Origin: an uncultured Lachnospiraceae bacterium
Lineage (GTDB): Bacteria; Bacillota; Clostridia; Lachnospirales; Lachnospiraceae
NCBI GenBank assembly: GCA_910589075.1
Contig: CAJUSK010000002.1
Location: 1-64,000, forward strand
Length of the DNA: 64,000 nt
Direction: 5' to 3'
Part shown: in pieces, positions 61,010-64,000 of the stretch
Numbering within the stretch: position 1 is the stretch's first letter
Layout: every line of letters starts with the position of its first letter
Made by a program: the position numbers and the translations under genes
Notes under the pieces: generated by a model
Told to the model about the DNA's origin: nothing
Seen by the model: the letters and a program-made list of their open reading frames with translations, nothing else
The model's database searches: none

Positions 61010-62065
61010 ATGAAGGCAAAAGTTTGGTTTGGCTGTGCGATTTCGGGGACGCTTCTGCTGCTGGCAGCATTTGCGGGATATATTATTACGGTGGATCCTT
61101 TTTTTCACTATCACGGGCCGCTTGAGGGAGTTGCCTATACATTGGATAACAGTCGTTATCAGAATGATGGGATTGTGAGACATTTTTCCTATGATACGCT
61201 GATTACGGGCACTTCTATGATATCCAACTTTAAGACCAGTGAATGTGACGCCCTGTTTGGCGGCGTTTCCATAAAGACGCCTTTTCACGGAGGCACATTC
61301 CGGGAGGTCAATGACAATCTGGAGGCGGCAATCCGCGCCAATCCGGAACTCAGGACGGTGATCCGCTGTCTGGACCAGGGGAATTTTACCCAGGATAAAG
61401 ATTATGTAAATTATGAGGGGATTCCCTATTACTTATATGACCGAAATCCTTTTAATGATACGGAGTATATTCTGAATAAAAATGTATTTATCCTGTCGGA
61501 CAATGTGCTGGTGGACACTGCCATGGGCAAGCGGATGACAACATTTGATGAATATATGAACTGGCAGGGGGAGTATGCTTTTGGAAAAGAGGCAGTGCTG
61601 GCGACTTATACCAGGCCGGAGCGGAGTGTTTACAAGGAACCTCTGGCGGAAGTGGAGCGGGAGCAGACACTGGAAAATATCAGGCAGAATGTAACGGATG
61701 TGGCCAGAGAAAATCCTGATATTACATTTTATTATTATTTTTCCCCTTACAGTATCTGTTACTGGGATGTATATATTATGCAACAGGGGAAACTGGACTG
61801 GTATATGGAACTGCAGGAACTGGTGATCAATGAACTGTTGGACTGTGAGAATATCCGGCTGTTTGCCTATGACGATCATACGGACCTGACCTGTAATCTG
61901 GACAATTATCAGGATCAGATGCATTACAGCGAGGAGATTAATTCTCAGCTTCTCAGGTGGATGCGGGAGGGGACGGGACGTCTGACAAGAGAAAATTACC
62001 CGGCTTATCTGAAACGCCTGTATGAATTTTACGGAGCATACGATTATGACAGTATATACAAATAA
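61010..62065 (+). CDS. Membrane-anchored SGNH-like protein (AlgJ/DltD-type partner)
   Basis: A 351-residue protein with one N-terminal membrane helix (about 7-28) and an extracellular domain. LITGTSMISNF near 65 holds a Ser in the block I position, and DQMHYSEEINSQLL near 305 carries the Asp-x-x-His of block V. This is how SGNH-fold O-acetyltransfer partners of MBOAT proteins look. Overall similarity to a named family is not obvious. ATG 61010 follows AGGAT; a TTG at 60995 is possible. It overlaps the CapA gene by 20 bases. Confidence 0.72.
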   Translation: MKAKVWFGCAISGTLLLLAAFAGYIITVDPFFHYHGPLEGVAYTLDNSRYQNDGIVRHFSYDTLITGTSMISNFKTSECDALFGGVSIKTPFHGGTFREVNDNLEAAIRANPELRTVIRCLDQGNFTQDKDYVNYEGIPYYLYDRNPFNDTEYILNKNVFILSDNVLVDTAMGKRMTTFDEYMNWQGEYAFGKEAVLATYTRPERSVYKEPLAEVEREQTLENIRQNVTDVARENPDITFYYYFSPYSICYWDVYIMQQGKLDWYMELQELVINELLDCENIRLFAYDDHTDLTCNLDNYQDQMHYSEEINSQLLRWMREGTGRLTRENYPAYLKRLYEFYGAYDYDSIYK

Positions 62066-63356
62066 AAAATCGGCAAAGAAAAAAAAGAAAAAGAGAAAAA
62101 GAACAAATAAACTGGTTCTTTTTCTGTCCGTATTCTGCACGGTCCTTACGGTTGGAGGAATCTTTCTGACACTCATTGCGGTAGGCAAGGAGACGGAAAA
62201 GGGGAATGGAGAAAATGAAGCCGGCAGGAAGGAAACAATGGGCGGAGAACAGATCCTTGCGCAGATGGTGGAAGAGACCGAGGAAAAGGCACAGGACGAT
62301 GAAACGGAGGAGGCGCTGGATGAGAGCAGATATGGTGAGCTGCTCCGCGATCCGCAGCGCATGCAGGAGGAACGGATTTATGCCAGGGAAACGGCTTCGC
62401 CGGATGAGATTTTGATGGCCTTTGCAGGAGATATTCTGTTTGACCCTTCCTATGCGGTGATGGCAAGGCTTCAGCAGCGGGGCGGCGCCATTGAGGAGGC
62501 TTTTTCCGCGGATTTGCTGGCGGAAATGCGGAATGCCGATATTTTTATGGTAAACAATGAATTTCCCTATACTGACAGGGGGACGCCTACCCCGGGCAAG
62601 CAGTTTACTTTCCGGGCGAAGCCGGAAAGTGCATCCTACCTGACGGAAATGGGGGTGGATATTGTTTCTCTTGCCAATAACCATGCCTACGATTACGGGG
62701 AGGTTTCCCTTCTGGACAGCCTGGACACGCTGGAGGCTATGGACATGCCCTATGTGGGTGCGGGCAGAAATCTGGAAGAAGCGGTGAAACCGGTGAGCTT
62801 TATCGCCAATGATAAAAAGATTACCATTCTGTCGGCCACACAGATTGAACGCAACGATCATCCGGACACAAAAGGGGCGGGGGAAAATACGCCCGGCACA
62901 TTCCGCTGCTGGAATCCGGACCGGCTCCTGGAAGAGATCAGAAAAGCCCGTCCGAACTGTGATATGCTGATTGTCTATATCCACTGGGGGACGGAGAGCC
63001 AGGCGGAAACGGATTGGGCCCAGCGGGATCAGGCGGTGATGATTGCGGAAGCCGGCGCGGATCTGATTGTGGGGGATCATTCCCACTGTCTGCAGCCGGT
63101 GGGGTATGTACAGGGTGTGCCGGTCATATACAGTCTGGGCAACTTCTGGTTCAATTCCAAATCTCAGGACACCTGCCTTCTGCAAGTCCGGATACCGGAG
63201 AAAGGAGAAGCGGTGATCCGGGTGCTTCCTGCCAGGCAGTCAGACTGTCGGACGAAATTGCTGGACGGTTCGGAGAAAGCCAGAGTCATTCAATTCATCA
63301 ATTCCATTTCGGACAGCGGAGTACTGGACGAGGATGGATATTTAAGTCCCAGATAG
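62046..63356 (+). CDS. CapA family (PGA synthesis-type) metallophosphatase-fold protein
   Basis: A 436-residue protein: a very basic N-terminus (SAKKKKKKRKRTN), one membrane helix (about 20-45), an acidic linker, then a CapA domain (about 115-415). Domain marks are MAFAGDILFDPSYAV, NNEFPYTDRG, LANNHAYDYGEVSL, a VYIHWGTESQ segment and VGDHSHCLQPV, the metal-ligand blocks. CapA proteins act in poly-gamma-glutamate or other cell-envelope polymer production. ATG 62046 has GGAG eight bases upstream. Coupling to the acyltransferase pair suggests a shared surface polymer. Confidence 0.88.
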   Translation: MTVYTNKKSAKKKKKKRKRTNKLVLFLSVFCTVLTVGGIFLTLIAVGKETEKGNGENEAGRKETMGGEQILAQMVEETEEKAQDDETEEALDESRYGELLRDPQRMQEERIYARETASPDEILMAFAGDILFDPSYAVMARLQQRGGAIEEAFSADLLAEMRNADIFMVNNEFPYTDRGTPTPGKQFTFRAKPESASYLTEMGVDIVSLANNHAYDYGEVSLLDSLDTLEAMDMPYVGAGRNLEEAVKPVSFIANDKKITILSATQIERNDHPDTKGAGENTPGTFRCWNPDRLLEEIRKARPNCDMLIVYIHWGTESQAETDWAQRDQAVMIAEAGADLIVGDHSHCLQPVGYVQGVPVIYSLGNFWFNSKSQDTCLLQVRIPEKGEAVIRVLPARQSDCRTKLLDGSEKARVIQFINSISDSGVLDEDGYLSPR

Positions 63357-63369
63357 TGTATAAAAATGC

Positions 63370-63398
63370 TTGACATATTACGGCAGGTCTGCTATACT
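63370..63398 (+). promoter_or_regulatory. Sigma-A promoter of the rplJ operon
   Basis: TTGACA (63370-63375), 17 bases, TATACT (63393-63398), starting 14 bases after the CapA stop. It makes rplJ independent of the inserted genes. Confidence 0.88.
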
Positions 63399-63410
63399 GG
63401 CAACGATTAA

Positions 63411-63529
63411 AAACCATGCCGAAGACAGCAGGCGCCGGTAACGGACCGGCGTAAGGAAAACCGCCTGCCGAGGAAAGAGTTTACGTATGTTATGCCTTTC
63501 TGTCTTTGACAGAAAGGCTTTTATATTTT
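63411..63529 (+). promoter_or_regulatory. Ribosomal protein L10 leader with attenuator
   Basis: The leader has the L10-leader look: CCGAAGACAGCAGGCGCC, a GCCGGTAACGGACCGGC hairpin, AAGGAAAACCGCCTGCCGAGG. An attenuator stem GCCTTTCTGTC (63494-63504) and GACAGAAAGGC (63508-63518) with TTTTATATTTT follows. Binding of the L10(L12)4 complex should control rplJ-rplL expression. Confidence 0.88.
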
Positions 63530-63580
63530 CGCAGAGACAATGAACTCCTTTCGGCACAAAATCTATAAGGAGGTAAAGAA

Positions 63581-64000
63581 ATGGCAAAAGTTGAATTGAA
63601 AAGGCCTGTGGTGGAAGAAATTTCCGAAAGCATCAAAGATGCCCAGTCTGTCATCCTGATCGACTATCGTGGACTGACCGTTGAGCAGGACACAAGACTT
63701 CGTAAACAGCTTCGTGAGGCCGGTGTAACCTATAAGGTTTACAAGAACACAATGATGAATTTTGCATTTAAGGGAACGGATTTTGAATCACTGACCCAGT
63801 ATCTGGAAGGACCCAGCGCCATGGCGCTCTCTACAACAGATGCTACTGCACCGGCAAGAATCATCAGCAAATTTGCAAAAGAAGCGCCGGTACTGGAAAT
63901 CAAAGGTGGTGTGGTAGAAGGCATTGCCTATGATGCAAAGGGAATCGCGTCCATCGCAAGCATTCCTTCCAGAGAGGAACTGCTTTCCAAACTGCTCGGA
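63581..64000 (+). CDS. rplJ: 50S ribosomal protein L10 (runs off the window)
   Basis: The first 140 codons of L10, cut by the window end. VVEEISESIKDAQSVILIDY, RGLTVEQDTRLRKQLRE, YKVYKNTMMNFAF and LEGPSAMALS are typical. TAAGGAGGT precedes ATG 63581. L10 anchors L7/L12 to the ribosome and represses its own operon via the leader upstream. rplL is expected just beyond the window. Confidence 0.97.
   Translation, partial: MAKVELKRPVVEEISESIKDAQSVILIDYRGLTVEQDTRLRKQLREAGVTYKVYKNTMMNFAFKGTDFESLTQYLEGPSAMALSTTDATAPARIISKFAKEAPVLEIKGGVVEGIAYDAKGIASIASIPSREELLSKLLG

Noticed and set aside
61953..63185. 410-codon minus-strand open frame
   Set aside because: It is antisense to the CapA gene with its clear metal-binding blocks; no start signal or family likeness.

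Overview
The window looks like chromosome of a motile, Gram-positive anaerobe of the class Clostridia, most likely a Lachnospiraceae. The reasons are the glgC-glgD pair, flagellar genes with fliW-csrA and sigma-28-type promoters, a high-molecular-weight rubredoxin, CIRCE and BlaI-type control sites, and AGGAGG ribosome binding sites throughout. No rRNA or tRNA gene was seen.

Layout. (1) 1-10,300 is AT-rich accessory DNA: a lantibiotic-type two-component system beside a scrap of ABC ATPase, a lipoprotein, an AAC(3)-family acetyltransferase, an MFS transporter, and the decayed regulatory module of a Tn916-type conjugative element (one gene with a nonsense codon, one with a frameshift), then small stress-type genes. 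(2) 10,500-13,400 is an operon of a zinc-ribbon membrane protein, a condensation-fold acyltransferase and an HSL-type esterase. (3) 13,400-16,000 holds a seven-copy 40-bp tandem array built from a palindromic element that is dispersed through the window, then a soluble chemotaxis transducer with a FIST sensor. (4) 16,100-19,730 is a set under sigma-28-like promoters: a Glu-rich protein, a P-loop polynucleotide-kinase-like protein and a Thg1-like 3'-5' polymerase (possible RNA repair), then two flagellum-associated unknowns. (5) 19,900-32,330 has glycogen synthesis genes, an iron alcohol dehydrogenase, rubredoxin, an AAA ATPase, a zinc-binding (CZB) chemoreceptor coupled to a PerR/Fur-like regulator, a BlaI/BlaR1-like pair, a CIRCE-controlled Hsp20 and an M18 aminopeptidase. 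(6) 32,340-38,640 is a PocR/AraC regulator divergent from a sugar-catabolic operon (class II aldolase, fucose-isomerase-like protein, FGGY kinase, aldo/keto reductase). (7) 38,650-42,660 has a PHP-gene fragment, MgtC, a DUF1266-Imm33 fusion, DUF554 and 1-phosphofructokinase.

(8) 42,680-53,450 is a late flagellar cluster flgM-flgN-flgK-flgK2-flgL-fliW-csrA / flaG-fliD-fliS-fliT-like, with sigma-28 promoters before flgM and flaG. A carboxyltransferase and a reverse-strand second FliD-like protein follow. (9) 57,000-64,000 is the translation cluster rpmG-secE-nusG-rplK-rplA ... rplJ, with L1-type and L10-type leaders. It is interrupted between rplA and rplJ by an AlgI-type O-acyltransferase, a membrane-anchored SGNH-like protein and a CapA protein, which together suggest acylation of a cell-surface polymer.

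The observations most worth following are the Thg1/kinase operon under a flagellar-type promoter, the amplified palindromic repeat family, and the surface-polymer cluster with repeated 23S-like L1 sites in the ribosomal protein operon. All function calls rest on reading motifs by eye; no searches were run.
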